A stretch of DNA of 64,000 bases from Aldrovandia affinis (taxonomy: Eukaryota; Chordata; Actinopteri; Notacanthiformes; Halosauridae), in assembly GCA_029706075.1 (NCBI GenBank), contig JAINUG010000037.1, positions 4,890,736-4,954,735 of the forward strand. Reading direction: 5' to 3'. The notes beneath the pieces are model-generated. The model was not told where the DNA came from and did no database searches. It saw only the letters and a program-made list of their open reading frames with translations. Below are positions 48,601 to 60,600 of the stretch, in pieces (position 1 is the first letter of the stretch; the number at the start of each line of letters is the position of its first letter). The position numbers and the translations under genes are program-made.

Positions 48601-51600
48601 CGTCCTCCCACCTCTCCAGCCTCTTCAGCAAGGCCTCCCCGCTTTTACAGTGCTCCTGCAACACGGGGGAAAGAGTGAGTCGCCAAGGGCACCTCCTTTA
48701 CGCCCTCCTCCCTGGCGCAAAGCGGCACGCTGGAACAATAAAACATCGAGATCCGAGACTTCACTCCACTTTGCTCAGAGGCTTTTCCCGCCTTTCTTGC
48801 AAAATACTTTTTTAAGACCGATTTTATCGGTGTGAGAACTATGCTTCACAGAGCGGATGGACTTCAGGGAACACTTACGTATGCAGCGGAGTGGAAGTCC
48901 CTGAAGCGGGACTGCTTCGTGTGCAGCTGCTCCAGGGAGTCCTCCATATCGGCCAGGGTCTTTAGCCGACTCTCCCCGACCTCCTCGATCCAGCCTCTCA
49001 CCTGACCGCACACACACACGCAGACAGACACAAACACAGACACTCCATATGAATCCCATCTGTATCAACAAACAATATCCACCAATAACCATATGTTCAT
49101 ATAAAGACAATCTCGAGGAGCGCCGAAAGTTATGAATTCCCTTCATTATTGTGGACACAATGAGCCCTATTCATAATGACTTTTCCACGTAGTCCTTTAT
49201 AGCTTAGCTTCCCTGAAGTCTCTACAGGGGCATAACGGGCAGGGAAATTAACGAGGGAGCTCTTAATCATGCATAGCAGTGCTGAATAAATCCGTGGCTT
49301 ATTTCTGCATTTTTTCCCTTTTGTGCGATGTCGGCTGCGGCCAACGTGAAAGCCGTTTATGAATGCCGGCCAACGGTTTACATTTTTCTTGCCATTGCGA
49401 ACCCTACAAATTCTCCATGCTCGAAAGCCTCACCAAATGTGAGGGTAATGATCGTAGCTGTTGTAAGACAGGTCTGTAAACACGGTCTCTGACCTACATT
49501 TACATTACATTGACATTTTAAGCATTTAGCAGACGCTCTTATCCAGAGCGACTTACAAGATGTGCATAAATACATGGTAGGAACAGTCATAGTACGCGCA
49601 AGAGATCAGTGCAGTAATTCAGCGACAGACCTCCTTGAAGCCCTCCTCCAGGGTCTTGAACTCCATGATGAACTCCAGCTCCTGGGTGCACTTGTTGGAC
49701 AGCATCACCAGCCTGTGCACCAGCTCATCCACTTGGTTGTAGAGTCCGCTGACCGCCTCGATGGCATCCCTGAAACGCAGCACGCAACCACAGAAAAGTC
49801 AGCCAGATGAAAAAAGTTACTGTTTTTCTTGGTTGCTTCTTAGCGAGAAAATAAACATTTAAAAATTCAGGTCTCTAAATAAGTTGTGACATAATAACAG
49901 CCTGTTGTGCTTTCTTTGGATGAACGTAGCCTGAACCATTAGACTGCATTCAGTACTCACAAGAGCAGCTGAAAAAGGGTTTATCATTCACACACTAATG
50001 AAAATTAGTGTGTGCATGTCTCTGTGTGTGTGTGCACATATGTGTGTGTGTGCGTGTGTGTGTGAGCGCACGTGTGACATGTACGTGTGTGTGTGTGTGT
50101 GTGCACATATGTGTGTGCGTGTGTGTGTGTGTGTGTGCAGGTGCGTATGTGCAAGTGAGTGTGCATGCGGATGTGTATGTGCGCACATGTGTGTGTATGC
50201 ATGTTGTGTGTGTACATGTGTGCGCACAAGGCTGTGGTGCTGTGCAGGGATGCAGTCTCCGGTCATTGACCCTCTGCTTTCTCACACAAGAGACACCTCA
50301 CAACCCCCACTGTTAATATAATATCTTGTGAGGAAACGTCTTGTCAGACCTACAAGTGTAAAATGACAGAGCACATTGTTAGGGCTGCCTGGAGTTCATG
50401 GCTCTTGCACAAACATTTATGAATTCAAGCAGAAAAAAAGAATGCAATCACTATGGCAGCTCAACACACTGAATCCGGAGTAAAATATCCCTATGTAGTT
50501 TAACAGTGTTACCCAGACAGAGTCAGTCAAAGTGTTAAAACCACTTTTTAATCCAAAATCCATTAAGCTGAGGAGACCATTACAGAATAGAAACCACAAA
50601 CCACAACCGACTGTTGAAATCTATAAACAGTATCAGCACCACCATGGACTCACACTCTGACTGACCTTCAAACCGCACCAATTCTGGATACAGTGGTCAG
50701 TGTGCCCCCTGCTGACCGAAACCCTCAGACACACACTGACACAGACTGACACGCACACATACACAAACTCTCCTGTTACAGTCTCTCCATTTAGTCTCAA
50801 AACCTTTACGCAAACAAAACTTTCACCCACTCCTTTGGTTTAACACGATTTATAAAAGCATAATCAACTGTTTTTAACATAAATTAACATAATAATTTTT
50901 TAAAGAAAGAGACCATTTGGGAGCAGTCAATATTTCCATGTGATGGAGAATAGATAGGCTACACATGATGGGAGATGAGAACACTTTCAACAAAAAATTA
51001 TTCATATTCATTCATATTCATATATCAAAAATTTCATATTTTGCCAATTTCGGTGATGCCAGTACAGTGCTGTCATGGTAACAGCACCGGAACCGGAGAG
51101 AACAACACCCCATTGATGGACAGACTTTCTATTAGATTATTATGCAAATTGTTGTCGCGCACCAACTGGACTATTCTTTCACCCGCAGCCTTTGTGTGCA
51201 GCTTGTGCTGTAGGGGCATTCTGCAGCACGTGTGAAGCTCTCACATGTGCCAATATTGTTTTTCTTCCCCTCGCTCTCCTCACACTTCCAGAGGGACAGT
51301 ACAGACCACGCTGAAACGTTGATGCCGTGTCGGGGGAAGGCAGGCAGATGAGTTCCCACACCTCTCTGCTGGACGGAGGGCTTATGGTAAATCAATACTA
51401 GAAAATGAATGACTTTTCGCCAGAGGTCTTTACCCTTGCAGGTTTGCTGTCTTCGGAGCATCAACAGCATGTTATAATTCGATCGGGATTCATCCACCGT
51501 GACCACATTCTTCATTCCTGCTAGCTTGTTTTTTTTTGAGCAGCGAGATTGTGCAATGACGTTGCGCCACGTGACATTGAAAAGCGTGAAAAAGTATGAT

Positions 51601-54600
51601 TTACAAATGGGGTAAAGGCGTAGTCAAAGAAAAAAAGATCCCACCCTCTTTAAAAAAAGAGAACAAAAAAAAGTTTGTCAATAGCTCTGAGAAAGCGACA
51701 GGAGTGGCGCAGCGCACAACGTTTCCTTGCGTTCGCCATTAGTCAACCAGGCCGAGGTGCTGTTGTGACAGAGGTTTTCGGTAGCGGTGAACAGTGGAGC
51801 TGTGGGCGTGCGCGCGCCTACACCCTCTCATAATTTACCAATCAGTCATCTTCCACACCCAACGCAAACAGCCGACTCCGTGTGCAACCAGATGTTTCAA
51901 AGGCATTCCAGCCCGTGGACTAAGGTATGATATATACAGAGTGGGACAAGAGAGCCGACTTGTTAGGGCCCGGCTTCAGCGACGAAAGTCCAATCGCAGC
52001 TTCGCATGCCCGGCTCTGCAATCGCTCTGCGGCAGACTCGCTCTTTCTGTTGTTTGGCAAAGGGGAAGCCGCTGACCTTCGTATTTGAAGAAGGTGATAA
52101 ACTCTGTAGCAAACATTGAGCTCTTCCGATCCTCGGAAGTGACTCACAGCTTCTAATGAAACAAACCATCGAGCCGCCGTGTCCAAGGGCTGGTTGCTAT
52201 GTGGACTCCGCGGCACTACACAGAAACCTCAACCTCCCTATTGACAATAGCAGTGTAAAAAGTGTCTGATAAGTAGACTCTTGGCAGCGGGACCCGATAT
52301 TAAAGAGAGAAACATTGTTCCAACCACTGTCGCGCCACAGAGACGAGGGGAATTTGCGAACACCTCGGGGGAAATTGCGAATTATTCGGGATTGTGGGAA
52401 CACGATCCATCTAGAAAAATAAAAACAAGTGTGTCACTTCCATTCGGGGAGACATCCAAGGCAGGACCCACAGCTTTCCACATCAAAGCAGGAACAGAAG
52501 CTCAAAAGTCTGTGCTCAATACAGAAAAAGCTGAGGGTTATTAGCCTGTCAAAAACATGCGTGTTTCCCGGGACCCAGATAGGCTCTGACTCACTTTCTG
52601 ACAGCCACTTTCACTCAGACGCTTCAAAACGAGGAGAAGTAGGGAGGATAACGGGGGAAGGGGGGACATATTGTATTAGCAGTTTGAAGGTAGTAATACC
52701 ACCTGGGATTAAATGGAGTCACCCCCTCGTACGCGCACACAAAGCCCCTCCGCGTCTCTGCCCACGGCTCTGCATCAACACTCTTTAAACATGCCCCGTC
52801 ACACCAGGAAAAGGGGAGAGCCAAAGCAAAGTTTTCTCAGAGCTGGGAGAGAGGTTTTTCTCATCGCTAAAGAATGGGACTGCCTGCCTTTGTCAGACGA
52901 GCGGAAAAAATACTGCAGTTTAGATAATGTGCATTCCTGGTGCTGCGTGGGGAGAGAGCAAAAGGTGAGGGGGGGAAAGAAGGTGTCTTGAAAAGCCGAT
53001 GACCTCCTCGAGGAACGCGGCGGGAAAGTTAATCGACGATGCGAGAGCGAGAAAGTTCATTGTCGTGAGTGTTTTTCCTTTTGTTAATCGCTTGAGTCTC
53101 AGACATACCTGCACAAGCGGCCATTGTGCCACTGTCACCGTAGAGCGCTCGTGTTCCTTTGGTTAACAACGCCTAACGCTGACGCCCAGACAGGAAGGGA
53201 TACGATTACTGCCGTGGGTCAGGTTTCGTCACTTTGAACGGCTGTGAGAAAAAGTCTTAAGGATGTTGTTTTAATCCTAGCGGGGCTGTGGAAGGATGGA
53301 CGCTACCTGGTGGGATTTGCGAGCGATCGTGTGCAATATCGCAAAGCTGACAATATCCTGTCAAGGTTAAGAACATAAATAAATAAAAATGTATGGGATT
53401 TACAATGGCCTCTTCTGGAACAGTGAAAGAATAATAGGGTGTGAGACCTCGTAACAGATCAACAGTGTGAGACCTCGTCTCGCGACCGAAACGTCAATGT
53501 TTTCAACTTTCCAGTGTTTAGTCTCAGTCTTAACCGTGGCACTGGCATTACACCCAAGGCCCTCTAGCCTTCACCCCTGAGGCGGCTCGCTAGATAATTG
53601 CGCATTTAACGGATAAAACAAAAGACAAGAGCCAAGAAAGGTTCAACAGAGTGAACACCTACAAGCCTTCGAATGCATTGTGCATGGCAGACAGGATGTG
53701 GCACTTGTGCCCTGCATACCACAACAGCAAGTGCAATATCATCCAGTCTCCGGTACACCCAAAGGAAACCATTAGCGAGGCCCATCTCATTAAAGAAGAA
53801 AGACCAAATAGAGTTTGAGAATGGGCCAACCCCACTCTAGCACCATTACCCACACAGGCCAAGAGATAAGACGTTCCTTTTGATTTATACAGGCGCAGAA
53901 ACACACTTTAAGGGCTTTCTCACAGGAAAGAAACCAGCTCAACTCGTCCCGGTGCAGTTCCGGTTCCCAGTCTTAAATGAGAGAGCTCATTAACCCAGCA
54001 TAACACCAGACTAGACATCTACAGTTCAAAATACTGGGCTGATGTTATCAGCTGCAACACTATCTTTTAAATAAATAAACAGCGTTCCCGGCTCACTTGT
54101 GACCTCATGTTATGGATTCAGATTTGACATGGACAAAAAAATAAAAAATAAAAAATAAACACTGCCTTGAAAAAATAACTAAAAATGGCCTAGCCTCCAA
54201 ATGGTTCACATTGCAATATTCCTATATCAGTCAATGTTAACAGGAATGACATAACCACACAAATACGTAGCATTACCACATATAGCACAACAGCAGCTGA
54301 CCACAACAAAAGCAACCAGCACTAACAAAAATACCTCCACGCTGAATAAGCAGCATATCTGGCTAAACCATCTGTAAAATGACAGTTCCCTCACTACCCG
54401 AATTTATCAGGCATCTATCGTTAGCTTCTTTGGCAAGCTAGCGACCTTGCATTAAGGGAACTGCCTCGTTGATTTTATGGAGCATTCTATGCAGCGTAGC
54501 CAAATATAGCAGTCTAAAGACAACAACGGGGGTGTAAAATAAAATGTATCAACGGCATAACAATATCTCATAAAACTGAGCCACGTGTCTTCATTTAAGA

Positions 54601-57600
54601 GCGTTTGAGCCTCAGACTCTTTCTACTCAGCGTGTACCCGAATCCCCGCTGTGCAAACTCGAGGCAAAGACAAAAGAAAGCAGACCAAGTGTCCTGTTGG
54701 TAGTTGGACAAGCTCAAACCTGTTTTTAGCCTGATACAGTGGAAAAAAAGTGAGAAGGAGCATTTACACCGTTCCACAGCAAACATCGACCTGTGTACAC
54801 AGACTGCTGGCTTAGCACCGGCTCGGAAACGCTGCGAGCTCCTTTCAAAACCTCGTTTTATTTTGGCAGCTGCAACTCAGCTGCTTTTATTAGCAGCTAG
54901 AAACGACCTTCGAATCCACAGTATTAAATTACTCAAGCATATGGTTTCTTCTACAAAAAGAATCTAGGTCATAAGTTAATTGTGACCCAACAACCAACCG
55001 TGACCCAAAATACAAACCAGTGAGAGAGAGAGAGTGGGTGTAAGAAGGCAGAGAGAGAGGGAGAGAGAAAGAGAGTGAGAGAAAGAGAGATAGAGAGGGT
55101 GAGAGAGACAGAGAGAGAGAGAGAGGGGGGAGGGTGAGAGAGAGAGAGAGAAAGAGAGAGAAAACCAGAGACACAGAGAGAAATAGAGAGAGAGAGAGAG
55201 AAAGAAACAGAGACACAGAGAGAGAGAGAAAGAGACAAACAGAGAGAGAACATTGGTGGATTTGGGCCTACCTGTAGTCCTCGGTGAGGCTGACGCTCGA
55301 CTCCTCCTTCCGGAGGCGGGACAGGGCGGCCCCGCCCCCCAGCTGCAGCCGCACCAGTCGGCTGTCCTCCAGCACGGTGCGCATCAGCTCCCTGTACCTG
55401 TAGAGCAACACCTGGGCCTCCTGCGGAGACAGACACCACCGTCACTCCACCCGGACCACTCCCAACCGCTTGCGTGGGCTCATTCCCAGCACTCCCTCCG
55501 GGCAGCAGTGTAACCTCGCAGAGAGCAGTCGCGCTGGGGAATGCACATGGCCGTGTTATCTAAACACGCAGGACGTGGCCTTAAAACCTTGCCTTCTGAA
55601 CGGACACTGTTCCTTCGCTTCGCTGAGGCGGCAGGGCATTCCAAGAAAAGACGTTTGAAAAAATGTAAGCTACAAATAAGTGCAACAGCATCTCTCAGAA
55701 GTAAATCTGCGGTGAACCAATCCACCAACAATGGCTATTATTATATAGCACCAATTACACTGAATCGAGTTCTTCAAACTAGATTCTCAAACTTGCACCA
55801 AACACAAATATACACAATTTTCTCAGTCACCAAAGCCGAGACACAGTTATGGAGGTTGGACGATGCTGAAAGACGAGGTACAAACACTAATTCTGACAGC
55901 CAGGTAATTAGCTGCTTTAATTATGAATTAGGGCACCTGTCACTGCTCCCAGACTCCCGTCTGATTGTCACAGGTGGATATCAGTCAAAGCGCTGAATCA
56001 TTTAAGAACCTTTGGGCTTGTAATTCCTCACATGTCTGAGTGACGGAGGCAGGGCTGTTTTTCTGGGGCCGGGGGAGCTTGACAGCAGCGTGTGTGCTGA
56101 AAGCAGAGAGGCCCGTCTGTTGATTGAAAACCCAGAGGCACGAGGGGGGGCCCTTAAATCTACAGGAGGTAGCCCCCGGGGGGCGACACACACCTCCTGA
56201 ACAGGTACAGATCCCTGATAAGGGCTGATCTCGCCACGGGAGAAACTACACCCAGCCGACGAGCCCGTGTCCTTCTGCCGCACGTCAAAGTCCAGCTGTC
56301 AAGACGCCGTGCGTCCTAGTGATGGCTTCGGGGGTAGACGCGCGCTCCCTCGGGGGTTTCTTAACAAAGCGCCGCCTGTTAATTATCCGTCCTCGGGGGA
56401 CTCCAGAGTCGCTCGCTCTGCCACCGAAAGGTCAGCTAAAGCAGGTTAAAAAAATCTAAAGCATCTGAGCCACCGCGGAGCCCGTCTCTCTCTCTGCGTT
56501 AATCTAATTTCACATGCCCGCCCTCGTCTGGCTAAACCCCGGACTAGTGGCTGAGAGACGGCCGGCGCGACTACAAGCGCTTCGCTTGTGCGCCGCAAAT
56601 AGAACATTCCGCCACCACATCCTCCTTGCGAGATTCGTTTCATTAAGAGATTTCCACATCTAGGCCGCTAGCAGATGCCAGCTCTGCTAGTGCGGCGTGT
56701 CTGGCTAAATATAGCGGGGGCCTCGCCGATGCCGTTCAGCCCTGTGATGCATACCTCAAAGATTGAAGGAGCGGAGCAAGATGTGACCTTTGCCCTCGTG
56801 CGTGTAAACGCACTGTCCAAAATAGGCCGCGGATGAGCAACGCTCGGGTGGCCACAGGATACTGTTAGCCAGCAAGTTTAAGGTGAGCGCTGACGCAACG
56901 CCAAGCAGTGACAGAGCAAGTGCGGAGGGTAATAGAATCCTCCGCTTCTGGTATATATAGACTAATGCCCCCTGAAGGTCATGTGACCCCCAGCTCCAGA
57001 AGAGTGCTACAAGGGCAGCGGGGGTGAGCAGGGCAGCGGGGGTGAGCAGTGCTGTAATAAGGGCGGTGGGGGTGAGCAGGGCTGTAATAAGGGCGGTGAG
57101 GGTGAACAGTGCTGTAATAAGGGCGGTGAGGGTGAGCAGGGCTGTAATAAGGGCGGTGAGGGTGAGCAGGTGAGCAGTGCTGTAATAAGGGCGGTGGGGG
57201 TGAGCAGTGCTGTAATAAGGGCGGTGGGGTGAGCAGTGCTGTAATAAGGGCGGTGGGGGTGAGCAGTGCTGTAATAAGGGCGGTGGGGTGAGCAGTGCTG
57301 TAATAGGGCGGTGGGGGTGGGGCTGTAATAAGGGCGGTGGGGTGAGCAGGTAATAATAAGGGCGGTGGGTGAGCAGTGCTGTAATAAGGGCGGTGGGGGT
57401 GAGCAGTGCTGTAATAAGGGCGGTGGGGGTGAGCAGGGCTGTAATAAGGGCGGTGGGGTGAGCAGGGCTGAGCAGTGCTGTAATAAGGGCGGTGAGGGTG
57501 TGCAGTGCTGTAATAAGGGCGGTGGGGTGAGCAGTGCTGTAATAAGGGCGGTGGGGTGAGCAGTGTAATAAGGCGGTGAGGGTGAGCAGTGCTGTAATAA

Positions 57601-60600
57601 GGGCGGTGAGGGTGAGCAGTGCTGTAATAAGGGCGGTGAGGGTGAGCAGTGCTGTAATAAGGGCAGTGAGGGTGAGCAGTGCTGTAATAAGGGCGGTGGG
57701 GGTGAGCAGTGCTGTAATAAGGGCGGTGGGGTGAGCAGTGCTGTAATAAGGGCGGTGGGGTGAGCAGTGCTGTAATAAGGGCGGTGAGGGTGAGCAGTGC
57801 TGTAATAAGGGCGGTGGGGGAGCATGTGTGGGGTGAGCAGTGTGTAATAAGGGCGGTGGGGGTGAGCAGTGCTGTAATAAGGGCGGTGAGGGTGAGCAGT
57901 GCTGTAATAAGGGCGGTGGGGTGAGCAGTGCTGTAATAAGGGCGGTGGGGGTGAGCAGGGCTGTAATAAGGGCGGTGGGGGTGGCAGGGTGAGCAGTGGG
58001 GGGGCTGTAATAAGGGCGGTGAGGGTGAGCAGTGCTGTAATGGGGGTGAGCAGTGCTGTAATAAGGGCAGGGGTAATAAGGGTGGGAGGGTGAGCAGTGC
58101 TGTAATAAGGGCGGTGAGGGTGAGCAGTGCTGAGCAGTGCTGTAATAAGGGCGGTGGGGGTGAGCAGTGCTGTAATAAGGCGGTGGGGGTGAGCAGTGCT
58201 GTAATAAGGGCGGTGGGGTGAGGGGCTGTAATAAGGGCAGTGGGGGTGAGCAGTGCTGTAATAAGGGCGGTGAGGGTGAGCAGTGCTGTAATAGGGGGAG
58301 GGAGGGGAGCAGGGCTGTAATAAGGGCAGTGAGGGTGAGCAGTGCTGTAATAAGGGCAGTGAGGGTGAGCAGTGCTGTAATAAGGGCGGTGGGGGTGAGC
58401 AGTGTAATAAGGGTGAGGGTGAGCAGTGCTGTAATAAGGGCGGTGAGGGTGAGCAGTGCTGTAATAAGGGCGGTGGGGGTGAGCAGTGCTGTAATAAGGG
58501 CGGTGAGGGTGAGCAGTGCTGTAATAAGGGCGGGGGTGAGCAGTGCTGTAATAAGGGCGGTGAGGGTGAGCAGTGCTAGGGCGGTGAGGGTGAGCAGTGC
58601 TGTAATAAGGGGGTGGGGGTGAGCAGTGCTGTAATAAGGGCGGTGAGGGTGAGCAGTGCTGTAATAAGGGCGGTGGGGGTGAGCAGTGCTGTAATAAGGG
58701 CGGTGGGGGTGAGCAGTGCTGTAATATGGCGGTGAGGGTGAAGGGCGGTGGGGGTGAGCAGTGCTGTAATAAACATGGTGGGGGTGAGCAGGGCTGTAAT
58801 AAGGGCAGTGGGGTGAGCAGTGCTGTAATAAGGGCGGTGAGGGTGAGCAGTGCTGTAATAAGGGCGGTGGGGGTGAGCAGTGCTGTAATAAGGGCGGTGG
58901 GGGTGAGCAGTGCTGTAATAAGGGCGTGGGGTGAGCAGGGCTGTAATAAGGGCGGTGGGGTGAGCAGGGTAGGGCAGTGGGGGTGAGCAGCTGTAATAAG
59001 GGCGGTGAGGGTGAGCAGTGCTGTAATAATAGTGGCAGTGGGTGAGCAGTGCTGTAATAAGGGCAGTGAGGGTGAGCAGTGCTGTAATAAGGGCGGTGGG
59101 GTGAGGGTAATAAGGGCGGTGAGGGTGAGCAGGGCTGTAATAAGGGCGGTGGGGGTGAGCAGTGCTGTAATAAGGGCGGTGAGGGTGAGCAGTGCTGTAA
59201 TAAGGGCGGTGAGGGTGAGCAGGGCTGTAATAAGGGCGGTGAGGGTGTGTAATAAGGGCGGAGGGTGGAGCAGTGCTGTAATAAGGGCAGTGGGGGTGAG
59301 CAGTGCTGTAATAAGGGCGGTGGGGTGAGCAGTGTAATAAGGGCGGTGAGGGTGAGCAGTGCTGTAATAAGGGCAGTGGTGCTAATAAGGGCGTGTGAGG
59401 GTGAGCAGTGCTGTAATAAGGGCAGTGAGGGTGAGCAGTGCTGGGGGTGAGCAGTGCTGTAATAAGGGCGGTGAGAGTGAGCAGTGCTGTAATAAGGGCG
59501 GTGGGGGTGAGCAGTGCGGTAATAAGGGCGGTGAGGGTGAGCAGTGCTGTAATAAGGGCGGTGGGGGTGAGCAGTGCTGTAATAAGGGCGGTGGGGTGAG
59601 CAGTGCGGTAATAAGGGCGGTGAGGGTGAGCAGGGCTGTAATAAGGGCGGTGAGGGTGAGCAGGGCTGTAATAAGGGCAGTGAGGGTGAGCAGTGCTGTA
59701 ATAAGGGCGGTGAGGGTGAGCAGTGCTGTAATAAGGGCGGTGGGTGAGCAGTGCTGTAATAAGGGTGGTGGGGGTGAGCAGTGCGGTAATAAGGGAGGGT
59801 GAGCAGTGCTGTAATAAGGGCGGTGGGGGTGAGCAGTGCTGTAATAAGGGCGGTGAGGGTGAGCAGTGCTGTAATAAGGGCGGTGGGGGTGAGCAGTGCT
59901 GTAATAAGGGCGGTGGGGGTGAGCAGTGCTGTAATAAGGGCGGTGGGGGTGAGCAGTGCGGTAATAAGGGCGGTGAGGGTGAGCAGTGCTGTAATAAGGG
60001 CGGTGGGGGTGAGCAGTGCTGTAATAAGGGCGGTGGGGGTGAGCAGGGCTGTAATAAGGGCGGTGGGGGTGAGCAGGGCTGTAATAAGGGCAGTGGGGGT
60101 GAGCAGTGCTGTAATAAAGGGCGGTGAGGGTGAGCAGTGCTGTAATAAGGGCGGTGGGGGTGAGCAGTGCTGTAATAAGGGCGGTGGGGGTGAGCAGTGC
60201 GGTAATAAGGGCGGTGAGGGTGAGCAGTGCTGTAATAAGGGCGGTGGGGGTGAGCAGTGCTGTAATAAGGGCGGTGGGGGTGAGCAGGGCTGTAATAAGG
60301 GCGGTGGGGGTGAGCAGGGCTGTAATAAGGGCAGTGGGGGTGAGCAGTGCTGTAATAAGGGCGGTGAGGGTGAGCAGTGCTGTAATAAGGGCGGTGGGGG
60401 TGAGCAGTGCTGTAATAAGGGCGGTGGGGGTGAGCAGTGCGGTAATAAGGGCGGTGAGGGTGAGCAGGGCTGTAATAAGGGCGGTGAGGGTGAGCAGGGC
60501 TGTAATAAGGGCAGTGAGGGTGAGCAGTGCTGTAATAAGGGCGGTGAGGGTGAGCAGTGCTGTAATAAGGGCGGTGGGGGTGAGCAGTGCTGTAATAAGG

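Larger units (their letters stand above)
49770..55271 (-). other. 5.5-kb PLEKHG4 intron
   Basis: It contains the GT tract at 50009-50222 and the GA tract at 55019-55248. The rest is unique-looking with a motif-rich block at 52.3-52.4 kb (SOX-like AACATTGTTC, RBPJ-like TGTGGGAA). No further exon is seen, and the neighbouring exon phases join without one. Confidence 0.5.
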
